Shown here: positions 22,126-34,600 of the stretch, piece by piece
Position numbering within the stretch: position 1 is the first letter of the stretch
Layout of the letters: each line of letters starts with the position of its first letter
Assembly (NCBI GenBank): GCA_948567375.1
Contig: OX419759.1
Coordinates: forward strand, 18,072,744 to 18,136,743
DNA from: Lunularia cruciata
Lineage: Eukaryota > Streptophyta > Marchantiopsida > Lunulariales > Lunulariaceae
Direction: 5' to 3'
DNA: 64,000 nt
Translations under genes and position numbers: made by a program
The notes under the pieces: model-generated
Told to the model about the DNA's origin: nothing
Database searches by the model: none
Seen by the model: only the letters and a program-made list of their open reading frames with translations

Positions 22126-24258
22126 ATGTCGATGGGAGCAGGTCTCGCTGCACGCCACCAGGTACATTGCCACTGTGTTGATCACTACATTTTCGCATTG
22201 ATTCTGTACGTGGAGTGGGATCGGTTGATGGAGAGAGGTTGCAGGATTTTTTTTCCGAAAATGGGGCTTGATGGAGATTTTGGCTTTTTCTCCTGTCAAG
22301 TCACGGAGTTGGATGATGGTTTTGGAGATGCTTGTAAGTCTTATGCATTGTGGTTTTGATCTTAAGGCCGGTTGTTAAAGCAGAGATTATTGTTGGATGA
22401 GAGCTTTTGAGAGGAGAGGGAGTTGAGGTTCTGGTTTCCATCTTAGGGATACGTAACCCTAGACTGCACCTAATCAGCAAGGAGTTTGTCGCTCGTGGTT
22501 GAGTGTGCCGTTGGGGGAGAGATGATTGATGCGGTAGATGATATTTATTGAATTTCTTATGGCGTATGTAGATTCGTATCTAACTTCGAACATGGACCAT
22601 TTGTTCTGCAGGTTGACCTGGTGGAGTGTGTAGAGTGGGTTGGCGTGGAATGCTTGAACGAGAAATCTGATAAGAATTTTATCAACGTCATGAAACAGGT
22701 TCAGACCAAGTGGGAATTTATAGGTTCTTTGAATTTCAAGTGTGAAATCGGTGAGAGTACTGTATAATATAGGGCATCCTGATGTTAGTATCCAGTTCCA
22801 TTGGCCATCTGAACGATGTGTTTTATGCAGGGTTACAGGGACGACAATGGTTTACAGCTTGAAAGTGACACGGACGAACAGTTGTTGATTTACATTCCTT
22901 TCAACCAAGTTGTGAAGCTTCACTCCTTGATCATCCGAGCACCTGTTGAAGAAGGTATTTAGTTCATCAAGTTCTCTCTAGCAGATTCAAGCACTGTTTG
23001 TTCAAGTTGATTATCGCAGCTGATACTTCGACCGCTCACTTTGATCGTGGACATCACAGGTCCAAAGACAGTGAAGCTTTTTGCAAATAGGCAAAACATG
23101 GGTTTCGGGTAAGTCGGCAGCCATAATGAAGATAATAGTCATCAATTCCACCTTTATCAAGAAGCTTGAATGTCGGGGTATCTTAGCTTCTGGCTGACCA
23201 TGCATTTAACTTACATTTAGTTATTCTACTCTACCAAGGGCTGATAATTACCGTGTTGATTTTCATTTGGGGAGCAAATGAGTTACTCAAATTACAAAAT
23301 TATTATTTGGGTGGCAGGAATGTTGGTGACTTCCCACCTAGTGATGTTTTGACGCTAACACCTGAACAACTTCAGGTTCATGACCCTAGACACTAAAAAC
23401 TTTAATGTTATTTGTTTTTGCAACTCTGCGTTTCTTCTTCAAGTCAACATATTAGAAATGTTTGTAAATTGAAGCTCTATTCTCATTTTGAGAATGCCAA
23501 TTTGACATGCAGGGAAAGCCAGTTTTGCTGAAGTATGTGAAGTTCCAAAACGTGAGAAGGTGAGTTTTCCTTCTAGAGACTTGACTCCGCGGTTTCATTT
23601 AAAAGAAGACCCAAGTTTGACTCCGATCTTCTCTTAAGTTTCTTTGTTGAACTGAGAACTCGACGAGTAGTGTTATACTTGTTTAATGACAACTTGGTGT
23701 TCCCGATAAATCGCCGGGACAAATGCAAGTAAATTTTGTCATTTCAATGGAAAGCAAAGAAGAGAAATGCTCCTTCTATAATATGTGGTGCACCTGCTAT
23801 CACTTTAACTTTACTAATTGATGGGCGGAAATATGTGCAGTCTCACGATTTTCATTGAGGACAATCAAAGTGGGGCTGAAGAAACCAAAATTCAGAAGCT
23901 TGCGATCATCGGAAGCACGTACGGTCTTACCTTTAAGATTTCCATCACTGAGAATACTGAGCACGCGTTGAATTCTGGCAGCATCAACAAAACTTTATAT
24001 TTGAAATCAACCTAGCTCAATTTGTTGCAGTAGACCTTGCCGTATGTTTGCGGCAAGATATTGTTTGCGTTGTCATCACTTGTAGCTTGTCCCACATGGT
24101 AATAACATGTATGTATGAGAAGGGATAAAGTCATATATGGAAGGAGACTAGCGACCCTGCGTTGTTTGGTCGTTGTACTGAGATGACTCTTGACGGTTTT
24201 GCTCTACAGAGTCGAGACCACCAACATGAGCGAGTTGAAGAAAGTCGGCAATAGCTGA
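22126..24258 (+). CDS. PITH domain-containing protein (PITHD1-like, thioredoxin-like C-terminal domain)
   Basis: Eight exons join in frame: 22126-22161, 22612-22698, 22831-22954, 23060-23108, 23318-23375, 23513-23559, 23841-23918 and 24210-24258. All introns are GT-AG. The product is 175 aa. Nearly the whole protein is one PITH domain (about residues 14-165), with [38 protein letters not shown] and [19 protein letters not shown]. This is the C-terminal module of thioredoxin-like proteins, linked in other eukaryotes to the proteasome. No signal peptide or membrane segment is seen. The final short exon was chosen because it supplies the conserved GST-VETT tail. Reading through exon 7 instead gives an unconserved tail ending at 24015. 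The length fits the plant family. Function in plants is not well defined. Confidence 0.9.
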
Positions 24259-25810
24259 CCTGTAAAAAATTGACAAAATTTCAGCTTTCGGAAATTCATG
24301 TAATTCTCTTATACCTTCTTGTTTTCTAGAATCTACTTCTAGTTGATGGGCAGCTCAGTCATAAGTTACAGCTCGGTATGAGCTAAGGATGTAGAGCTTA
24401 GGATATCCCAATAGATCAGCGAGAGTTCAAAGGTCCTTTGCGGTTGGATGGAAATCCCGTCACTTGTGATTGGAGCAAGTAGGATATTTCATTCTAAGGT
24501 AAAGGCCTTCTCAGCTTTGACATTTCGCAAAGTTTAAAACTAAAGCATCTGGAGTGATGGTACCTGCACGTATGTGGTTTCTGCCATGAATATGCCCGTA
24601 TCTGAATACTTGGTCTTGTGGGTTTAGGTTCTCCATGGGATAGCAGGTGGCATCAATAGCTTTGAACAAATCACGGAGCTCCATCATCTGATGTGGTGTT
24701 TCTGCTCAGGAGGGAGGAAGGATTAACGTAGAAACAAAATCTTGTCTCATAACAGTGATGATCAGCTGGATGGAGAATCACTTATTAAAAATGTGGTGAA
24801 TCAGTCCAACATGTTGTCGATGTCTGAACTACGTTTGTAGTTGAGTTATCACGAGAAGCTTCTTACTTTTATTTAAAGAGTTGTCTTCACGTTCTCTGAA
24901 ACGGAACGTAATGATGAGAGAAAATGCTTTACCTTCCAGGTTGCACGGATGATAAAAGTTTTGACTAACATACAGGGTATACTATCTCTAGGCTTTGGTA
25001 AGAACCCTCTTTTCTCGTGTAATGCTTGCAGCCGAGCAAGTCGCGTCCGGAACTATGCCTTTTTCTTTTTGCCAAAAGGTGGACACATCCACCTGCTTAC
25101 ATTGCCTTTAACTAGCTCATTGATCCTCCCTTAATCTGTTCCGTGTATTTTGCTGCCCACTGCAAAATGATAAGGCTGCTGCCATCGAGCGGTACCCTTA
25201 GCAATCATACTTCTATTCGAAGTTTTCTTCAGGGGTTCCGCAGTTATTTTCAGAAGCTCAGTTAGTATCAGAAGCTCAAAGTCGCTTTATCCCATTTGAT
25301 TCGGGTTTTATCAGTGTGAACAATTTTCTGATTATAATCGAGAAGCTTCATTGTCTGAATTTGGAATAGAAATTTCAATCGACTTTTTTGTTGAGTGTAA
25401 GCTTGTTTTTGCCAGGGATCAATGAGCCCTACTTTTGCCCTTGAGTAATACTTGCGAGAAGGGTTTCGAATCGATTTAAAATCCATCTACTAATAAATTC
25501 ATGAGCCCATAATCGAGTGATTGATTCGAGTAATCTTCATAATCGAGTCGTAAACTCAGCAATTACTGTTGCAAAAAGCTAGGCCTCCTACAGTGGCATA
25601 GCAAGAGCAACCGCCAAGGAACAAAATCCAGACAGAAAAAGATAGGCAGCAAAACAAACATGAAATCGTGGTGTCTGTTCGATTACAATGTTCCAGGAAG
25701 TTGTATAGTACAGTGCTTTTTATCTCCATTCCTTAGCACTCTAATGATGGCTGGAAGGAAAACCAAACTCTTCCCCACTGAACCTATTATATCTGAAGAC
25801 TACGGTGTTG
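24259..25810. other. Intergenic region between the PITH and CysW genes (convergent)
   Basis: About 1.55 kb between two convergent genes. It must contain both 3' UTRs. I find no supported ORF, repeat or RNA gene. The short open frames here (for example 24949-25134) have no family features. Confidence 0.5.
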
Positions 25811-28800
25811 CTATCTAACAGATAGCTGCTTCGATCGTTCATCCTCCAATTTCGTCTGTCATTACCAAGAGATCAGTTAGTTCACCGCATCCCGATGAAT
25901 CTTAAACAAGAGGAGACTGACAACTTCCCCCGCATGCTTTGGAAGGGAGACAAATGCAGTGAAGGACTAGGTACCTTAATAACAAGAGTAATAACAGCAA
26001 AAATTGAAAGCAGCAAGGCCGCAGAGAAGGCCCCTTGGGTATTGTATTCCTGCAGTAACACAAATACGATTGTTTAGTTACAGAGCTCCGCTGGATTTTG
26101 AGAAGGCCGGAAAACAACAGTGGTTTGCGACTCCAGTTACTTGCAGGGGCACAACCATTAAGAATTCAATTTCTGAGATATAATGCAAGGACGGTTTTGT
26201 TATGAGCGATGTAATTGCCTTGTAAGCTGCTTCCACGAAGAGTGTAAGGGTCTGCGTTCGCCCGATGATATTGCCTGAAATAACAGATACCGCTCCAAAT
26301 TCACCCATGGCCCTCTACAACAGCAATTAAGAGAGAAATTAGATGAGGCTTCAGATTCGTTCGAGCAAATACTGCGGGTACAAAAGAGGGTCGATGGTGC
26401 GCTTAGGCACAATGAAGTCTATCCAAAACAACTAATCGTCAGGTGGACTAAGTTGTTTGCCAGATCCATAGAAAAGAAATGTTATGCAGCAACAGCCTTT
26501 TCAAGAAAAGAGCTTCACACTTCCAATCGATTCTAGTCCTTGGAGTCAAATACCGTGAGACTTCAAGTACTGAACATGAGTTAAGAACTACTATTCTTCC
26601 CATGTTCCTCGCAGTGTATCGAACTTGTAGGTTCCAGTACTATTGTAAGATTTTACACCATCCTGCTTTTGTGTAAACGGGCTTTAGATGCCACTAAGAA
26701 GAACTGGCATATAATTGGTGAAGCCAAAATGAAAACTGATATGGTGCTTACCGCATTGCACAGAGTTATTCCATACAGTAGTCCAAGTCGAATGTTGGGG
26801 AGTGTAACCTGCCAAAAGACCTGGGATCCAACCACAAACACAGAGATAAACGCCTGAGCAATAGAAGCCATATAATAGGACACCTACATATAACTGGAGA
26901 AATTGCTTAAACAGCACAATAGGAGGGAAGAGCGAAAAAATACTGACGATAAAGTTGTATCCGTATGGATGGAGAGACCCTTGGTGTGAAGTACGATGAT
27001 GAAAATAGCTCTTAAAAGGATCAGGGAATGAGTGTACATAATTTACTAGTGAATAGCTTTGAGCTACAAGTGGATAGCTAAATTCTATCTGGCTGAGGTC
27101 CAGAGTTGACCTCTTCCAGGCAGGAGTGGATCCACAAAAGGACTTGACAGACATACACAAGCTCCCGAACACAACCCTGCGGTTTCTGACCGTACATTGC
27201 ACTTGAAAGCTAAAGAGACGCTCAAAGGTCCCAGCTGAGCTATACCTCCCAATCATTGGCCCCCATGGTACGGGCAGCTTCCTCCTCGTACGGGTCCATC
27301 TCTTGTAAAACCTGCAACCAGATCCAGGTTCAGTGCTGCTAAGCAGATGACAACTACCGGTAATGTGAAGTATTTGCTTAAGTAATCCATAGATGTCCAT
27401 CCCAATGAAACATTTCAAATTTAAATCTAGCAAAGTGTAAGGAGGTGCTACTGTGGCCATGGTGAAAGTTACATACAGGAATAACCTCCCGGACAACGAA
27501 TGGGAGAGTAACGAAGCACGTTGCAATTATCATGCCTGCATGACTCTCCATCGTGTTAGAACTGTGATTCTCTTGATGGTACAGATGAACTCGATATTAG
27601 TTTCTAATAACATTGCAGTCAGTAAACTAGCTAATTCCAAGTTAAGTTCAGGATTGTAATAGTCAGACCAGACAGACCACCGGAGAACAGAGGGAACCAA
27701 AACAGAGTTCGAGAATCTCACACCAGTAATCCTGCAAATGAAACAACCCTCAAATATGTATCTAACTATGAGATGTAACTGGCCTGATATAATAACTTTC
27801 TGTCTGAAAGCAGGTTTCATGAGGCCTTTATTGCAAAGTGTAAAAGTGTGGAACTATAACTTTCATAAAATTGTGGGTGATCTTGAGAAGTAAGGGCATG
27901 GGGTACCTGGAAGTGCGAAAACGATCTCGAGATTCCAGGCCCGTAACCAGGGTGCGAAAACTCCCTGTAAAATTCAGTGAAAGTTAGCGACTGTTATTAT
28001 AATGACCAGCACCAGTCTTCATGGAGAGATAAATCATGGGTGGAAGCGTTATGTCCATAGAAGCTTAAAAGTCTCAGTGGGACAGATGTTCATTAGTAAA
28101 AACAATCGAATCAGGAAAGAACTACAAGACTTCCTCCGAAAACTCTTCTTTGGGTACTTGATTCACCAGATGAGAGTTTCAACCAGCCCCAATTCTCTAT
28201 TTTCCTGTCAAATGTTGGAAGTATATCACATTTGAATGTTGGGGAACCAACTTACCTGGCGACCATAGAGGAGCATGAGCATAAGGCCAACCACTACCGG
28301 AGATATACTGAAAGGTAAATCGATGGCACTAAGAAGCAGGGCCTGCATCCAAAGAATATTTGAAAGTCCCATATCATCCCAGTTGAGAACCAAGTTTTAC
28401 ACTGTACAGAAACTTGTGCGCAAATAATACTTTTACATCATAAACCCGAAAGTGAAATAGTCAAGCAGCTATCTCGTGCTCCACCACTAACCTTTCCAGG
28501 AAAGTCATGTCGAGTAACCCAGATGGCAATAATAAGTCCAAACACGGTGTTTATGGGAACGACGATTCCTGCTACGGTCAAGGTCATCCTAACCTGGAAA
28601 ACATGCAATCAGCGTGAGAGTCCAGATCAGGTTACTACGATCATTTTTAACTTACAGACCATGTTGTTGAAAGATGATATAAAAGTAAATACATATAGGA
28701 CAGCAAAATCTCCATGTGGAAAAGACGCCGACCTTGAGCTCCTTTATGCTGGTAAGTCAAATAATCATGGTATATATGACTTGTCTCTTCCCGTACGATG

Positions 28801-30187
28801 CAACTTTTGCCTTTGGTGAAAGTCGGTGTATACGTGAAAATACAAGTCATGTATACTTGGCACCAATTCCAGTTGAGTTTGTTTATGAAGTTTATGATGT
28901 GCAATGTCTTCATGCTTCCAATTACGGCTAGGTATCCGCCTATACATTCGAGTTTAGACCATTCTTGTGCAGATAGGTACTGTACTCATCTATCTTATAG
29001 AGAACTAATTGTTCGATTCAGAACTGCGCGTAGGATTCTGACTGACCGCGCTTTGAAAGGCAGGATCGAAGAGATTATTGATGAACGGTTTTAACCCAAA
29101 CGAGAAGGCCTGCACACACAAGAAAATTCCAGGTTAATTAATCTAGGGTACCTAGCGTGCACAACAACGACAGTGTAGTTGCAACCAATTAATGTGTCCC
29201 ACGATGCATAGTTTCCAAGACAGATATATATTATGGGATTCGAAGTGGTAAAAAGACTATTACCTGTACGAAGACATTGAGAAATGGGATGATGACAATG
29301 ATGGACATGTACGCGATTGCAATACCGATCAAAAGGAACTGTCCAGGTCTTGTTGGCTGCAATTATTCACGACAGTGCGGTCAGGCAGTACCAAGTTCCA
29401 GATACAAAATGTCTTGAGAAGGGCTCTTTGGTAGTAGAGTCTCTTTGAAGAAAGAAATTGAAATCTATTTGGCAGGATTATTTCTGATAATCCGACTAAA
29501 ATTTGCAGTTCTATTTTGCAAAAAGTCCTGGACTTCAATAGAAGTTAAGGATGCGGATAAAGATGTTCAAAGGCTCTACTCAACTTTAGTGCAGTCTCTC
29601 GAATGTCGTTCAAAACAAAATCCCTAGCAGGAATGGCACTACTTGCCTTTGTGGGGCAAGAACATGATCTCTACAGATCATGCAAATTCAACTAATGAAA
29701 TAAATTGGAGGCTGAATTCTGAATTTGTAGATTCAAGTTTAATTGGAACGAAAGCTCCCCGTAGGAAACAGCTTAGCGGGACTGGCGCTATACATACCAC
29801 AGTGCCTCCTGATGCAGCCTTGCGAACGCCCGTTCCAGCAGGACCAGCCGCCCTTGCCGATCCAATGTTCTTCTTCTTGCTGTTGTTACTTCGACAAGTT
29901 GTGAACAAACCGGACCCATTAACGCAAGAACTTCGCTTTAGAAGAGCGCTGCCACCCCAGAAGGAAGACTGAAAATGTAATGAAGGCTTACTATCTCCCT
30001 CTGCTCTGGATCCACAACTAGAAGATGTGCGGCATGATACAAAATGCAGGCGAGAAGCGCCTAGGTAGTAAGAATTACGAGAAGATGAGAACGGTGCGCA
30101 GCTCAGGGAGGGTGCCTTGATACCAATTTGAGTGGAGGAAGAAAGAACAGAGCTCAGGGCAACAGAAGCCCTGAGCTGGCCTGCCAT
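25811..30187 (-). CDS. Chloroplast sulfate ABC-transporter permease, CysW (SULP2) type, nuclear gene with 12 exons
   Basis: Minus-strand exons: 30187-29798, 29356-29264, 29109-29047, 28593-28492, 28342-28256, 27964-27907, 27535-27477, 27311-27246, 26820-26752, 26314-26219, 26049-25975 and 25855-25811. Together they give 400 aa. Residues 1 to about 100 are Ser/Arg-rich and poor in acidic residues, as in a plastid transit peptide. The rest is a six-segment BPD permease: TM1 (FLLIGIAIAYMSIIVIIPF), then VPINTVFGLIIAIW and DLPFSISPVVVGLMLMLLYG. The EAA cytoplasmic loop (E295-A-A, G301, LPNI) docks the CysA ATPase. ARAMGEFGAVSVISGNI and a last TM follow. INTVFG and RAMGEFGAVSVISG favour CysW over CysT. 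It would import sulfate across the plastid inner envelope with CysT, CysA and a binding protein. Intron 10 appears to be GC-AG; all others are GT-AG. Confidence 0.9.
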
Positions 30188-31666
30188 TGCACCTCAATGA
30201 CGTGAAAAATCTCAACTCCTGAACAACAACAGGCTACTCCAGACTTGCAATCGACTACACCAGTCCTTGATAAATGTTGTTGCCCTGCAACATCCCAACA
30301 TTCCTCGAACATATGGAAGGCCTTGTTCCTTCTCCAATCTCACAACACCTCTTCATCTCGGACAAGGAGGAAGACCGGGAGTGGGTTTGACGGAAATACA
30401 CTAAAGGTAGCTAGCGCCGTCGAAATAGGTGCAATGTACCTATGTAAAGGGAAAAAGGCGACCACATAGAACACATGAAGGATGGGAAGACCCCATCAAG
30501 CCCGCACAAGGGAGAGATAAAAGAGGTAAATGGAGGCTGAATGTAGACTGCGTCCGATTTTCACGCTAGCAAATACAACAAACTTCTACACTCCGATCCG
30601 AACTGTGAGAGACTACTGACCAACTATGAGCTCTTTGACTATTCATAGAGCTTTGTCGTCAGGTTCCATAATCTATTCTCCAGCAAGTACAGTCCAGTTC
30701 AGGGAAAATCGGTCTCTTGTCCTAAAAATTGGAAAACTTGGTGTAGTTCCTTAAAGCCAAGGTTTCCATAACGAGCATCGAGTATTAAGTTTAAATTTCA
30801 GCTTCGGATCAAGAATATGCAGAATCTGTGAGTACAGTAAATCCTCCTTGGAATACTGTATTTCTGTGGGCATGGTCATAAATTTATGGCCACCGCTGAC
30901 AAAACTGGTTAGATTCAGTTCAAAGCTGTAGGGCAAACAGACGCTGTCGAACAGGCATGGAATGGTAAAAGTTCTGATGCACTTTGTCTTCACCATCGAG
31001 TTTAGTGTTTCTGTGTCGGGGTGGGTCCACCTTTAAATTCATGAACAGAAGAGTCAGTCGAAATGAGGGCTTATGATCCCACGTCATGGTGCCACTGCAC
31101 TGTTCTCAGTCTGACTGCGTAGGTTTAATACCTGTGAGGTTCCCTTTGAGGCGTAGGTTGACAAAGTTAGCGTGTGCAGAAGAGACAAGCGTCCTCCCCT
31201 CGAGAAGCCCTGAATCCGACTTCTTGGGGCAGGGAAGCTGCCAACGAGTTCATCATGCGGTACCTACGGGTTGGACTTGAATCATGGAAGCTGTAAGGCT
31301 TCTAATTCCTCCCTCTGCAGGAAGTGTGCAGATGCACAGGGAATACAAATCTATGAGATGCTAATCAAGGTAGAGACGAATATAAGGTAGCTTATTGGAA
31401 GAATTTTCTGTGAAGAAAATTGTGGGTTTACATATTTATACATATGAAATAAATATAAACTGTTTGAAAGAATTCTAGAAGGAGCTTGTGGGTGCTGAAA
31501 TCCGAGAGACGCATCGAGCTGCTTTGGGAGGAAGAGGAGGGGAAGCTTCCTGATTTCGGTTGAAGGAGTTCAGGTGATACTGTGAGGGTTTGGCTTCTGA
31601 AGAAACGGGTGAGGACGAACATGGTGGGGTTTTAACGGTGAGGAGTGAGGCATAGTGATAGTTGTG
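30188..31666. promoter_or_regulatory. Divergent intergenic region between CysW and ABC1 kinase genes
   Basis: About 1.5 kb separates the two start codons, so both promoters and 5' UTRs must lie here. I see no clear TATA box at either end. Part of it (about 30440-30540) resembles the 3' tail of the LINE at 44500-44590. No ORF is supported. Confidence 0.5.
30440..30540 (-). repeat. LINE 3'-tail-like fragment
   Basis: Positions 30476-30540 align with 44535-44597, sharing the blocks CCCCATCAAG and ACAAGGGAGAGA in the same order and spacing. By eye about four in five bases match over 65 bp, with weaker similarity extending upstream. Truncated 3' ends are typical of LINE insertions. No target duplication or poly(A) was recognised. 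Confidence 0.45.
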
Positions 31667-34600
31667 ATGACAAAGAGGTTGCAGCGATGGCTGCCCAGAT
31701 TGTTGTCTGCGGCAACCATCGCCTCGGGCACCGCCGTTGTCTCGTCTGGAATTGTCACTCTTTCATCTCCATCCCCTGCCGCTTTGGCATTTCTTCCAGA
31801 TATATCTGATGGACCAGTGGCTAATCTTGAATTTGCCCGACAAGGCTTTCTTCGATCATCACGCGCCTTCTACACGGTTCCTCTTCAAACTCTTCTACTT
31901 TAGCTGAATTTGAATATTGGATTCAAAAGTAAATACTCATGATGGTGAAGAATTGGTGTTGAAACTCACGTTGTTTATGTTGACTCTTGGATGTGGGAAT
32001 TCAGTATGATTATTGGGAGTACTTGGAGTTAAGAGTCGAATATTGGGTACTGACTGTGGTTTGAAAATCCTGACCAAGGGTGTCGATACAAAATGCAGTT
32101 CGCTGTCAACGCTTTGGACTACAAATACTCATTGAAGGAATACGAGGACAAGTCCGAGGAATATTACAGGGTCCGTTCGGAGGTGTGGACCATTTACTTC
32201 TTGTATTCTTACAGGAGTCTTTGCCTTCGTTTCGGACTTAAGGATAGCATCTTACCAATTTGATTTAGGACCTGTGGCTTTGGGTTGTTGGAAAATTTAC
32301 GGTTTTCTCTCTCTCTGAAAGACTTCAAATTGGTGACTTCACAGGTTCATTTGCGTGCAGCAGAACGTATTTTGAATCTCTGTCAGGCTAACAGGGGTTG
32401 TTATGTGAAAGCGGGGCAATTTTTGGGAGCCTTGGCAAATATTCCGAAGGAATTTGCTACTACTCTGTCTGTCTTGCAAGATCAGGTGAGGATCTCCCGT
32501 ATGGACAGACACTTAATGCAGTAAATTAGTAGACATTAGGTACTACTTGTGGTGCCTTCGAATTTGGAATATGCAGTCCCAGCAGTTCTTCAGTTGTTAC
32601 GACTGAACCAGTAACATATCTTTCCAAACTAGCGAAGATCCCCATACAGTGTTTGAAATTTTGCAGATCAGCTTTGACTAAGTTCGTTGTCTCAAAGAGA
32701 CCTAATTAACATAAAGAGAGGTAGAAAAGGTGTAAGTTCTACAAAAGCAACACTCTCGTCTTATTTGATCTCCAAGTCGTGTGTGATGGGATACTTCAGA
32801 TTGTGTTGCAGTAGCTACAACTTGTCGTGAGAAAATCGGATAGGACCAGACTCGTCATCGGGCAAGTAATTCAGCAGATCCATCAATAGAATGAGGCAAT
32901 ATTGGTACGCCCAGTCATTTGTTAGTCACTAATGTTGCAGTTGCTTGTGATATTACAGGCCCATCCCTGGCAATTTTCTGATATTGAGAAAGTGATCATG
33001 CAAGAATTCGGCAAGAGTGTGGAAGACATGTAAGTAAGATGTGCGTGATGACTGTAACCCAGAGCTGCAGGGCTGGAATCGCAGCTTCAGACACTAGATC
33101 TTAATTGTACACAGTGAGGAACATTTGTGTCATTTGCCCTTTCAGGTTTGTAGAGTTCGATAACAAGCCTATTGCCGCTGCTTCACTCGCTCAAGTTCAC
33201 CGTGCACGGCTGAAGGACGGGCAAGAAGTGGCCGTCAAGGTGAATACTAGTAAGTAGGTTTTTATTGTTCTTTTGGAGTGTATTTGGACTTTAGATCCGT
33301 CAAGCCTACGAACAGTGTTCGAGTGGAGGAACAAATCGTATTCCTCCGTTTGTTAGTCAAAGTGTCTCTTTTGATATTGAGTTGAAGGTCTTTCTATCGA
33401 ACTTCCTTAGAGCTTATACAGGACTGCCACTGGTAATTTTTATGCTTAGAATTCTTCTGAATATCTGTACTCGTAAGGTCAGATAACATGTTTCAAACTT
33501 TAACTAATATAATCCAGAATCAAGTTATAAACTATTAGCATATCTGGCTACAAACAGATATACTTTCTGATCCCCGGTCATTCATGTGATTGCATAAATT
33601 GAAGCTAGAGAATCTGGTCTGTCAGGTACTACCGTAGAACTTCGGGAACCCACTGTAGTAATGTTGGAGAATACATTAAAGGACTTAACGTATACATGGG
33701 TTCGCTAATTGGAAATTCTACTTCTAAGGAGTCTGCTATTCTGTACTTCACACCAGTGCATGCAGTTGATTAGATACGGAATTGTTGGCTTCTGCTAAAT
33801 CCGTTCTCACCTCCAGAACGTCATTGTAATTGGAACCTATATGTCGTTCATAAACAGGTCCAATATCCTCGTCTTGAACGGCAATTCGAAGTCGACTTGA
33901 CGACTATGGCATATCTCTCAAAGGCTGTAGCTTGGGTATGATTCTAAACTATGAACATAAGAGCTCATGATTAATCTGTGCAAAAGGAGAATAATTCTGC
34001 TGAGATAACCGGTACCTGCCTCGTGAATATAGAAGGATTCGCTGCTTTCAAATTGCTTGCTGGCATTTCTGAGACTCAACCGTGTGGTACACCTCTTGGT
34101 AATGGAAGGTGGTTTTGGTCTATGTCCGCAGTTATTCCCAGATTATCAATTCGAGTGGATTGTGCCTGAGTTCAAAAAGGGTCTTATGAGAGAACTAGGT
34201 ATATAACTTACCTTTGGGTGTCAAGTGTTGATGGACTCATGTTTACATAGAACAGGCAGGGTATTCTCAGTCCTCATACCCGTCTTTTGGGGTTTAGGAA
34301 GTTTAGAACGTTCTTGCTTTATCTGCGCTATTGATGATAACAGATAATATCACTTTCGCTTTAGTATTTATCGGGGCTACTTTAGGTGGGACTTTGGTCC
34401 ACCTGAAAAAGTCCCACCAGACAGTTTCTTCATTTTACGACAAGATTTAGCCTATTAGTCATGGTAGTGTAGTTATCTTCGACAAACATCGCATCGTATT
34501 GAAGTTTGCCTCCGGAGAGACGTGATTGGATTGACGATTTTCTTTGATGAGAACCTTTGTTCCTGCTCTTTGAAGTAGATGGTCTATTCTCATGCATTCT

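Noticed and set aside
23841-24015. PITH gene ending at 24015 by reading through exon 7
   Set aside because: The tail is unlike the family. A GT donor at 23919 and the exon at 24210 give the conserved end and the usual length.
24949-25134. 61-codon plus-strand frame between PITH and CysW
   Set aside because: Short, with no recognisable motif or splice partner. It overlaps the expected 3' UTR/intergenic sequence.
25884-25974. CysW reading continuing past exon 11 without splicing
   Set aside because: It adds an unconserved Ser-rich tail. A GTACC donor and an exon at 25855 encoding TKLEDER fit the family's end better.
26684-27526. 280-codon minus-strand open frame across the CysW gene
   Set aside because: It reads through exons and introns of CysW. 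Only short parts match the permease, and splice sites at both ends of each exon explain it better.
29678-30187. 169-codon single-exon reading of the CysW start
   Set aside because: The last 39 codons are intron 1. A GTATGT donor at 29797 leads in phase to the conserved membrane segment at 29356.
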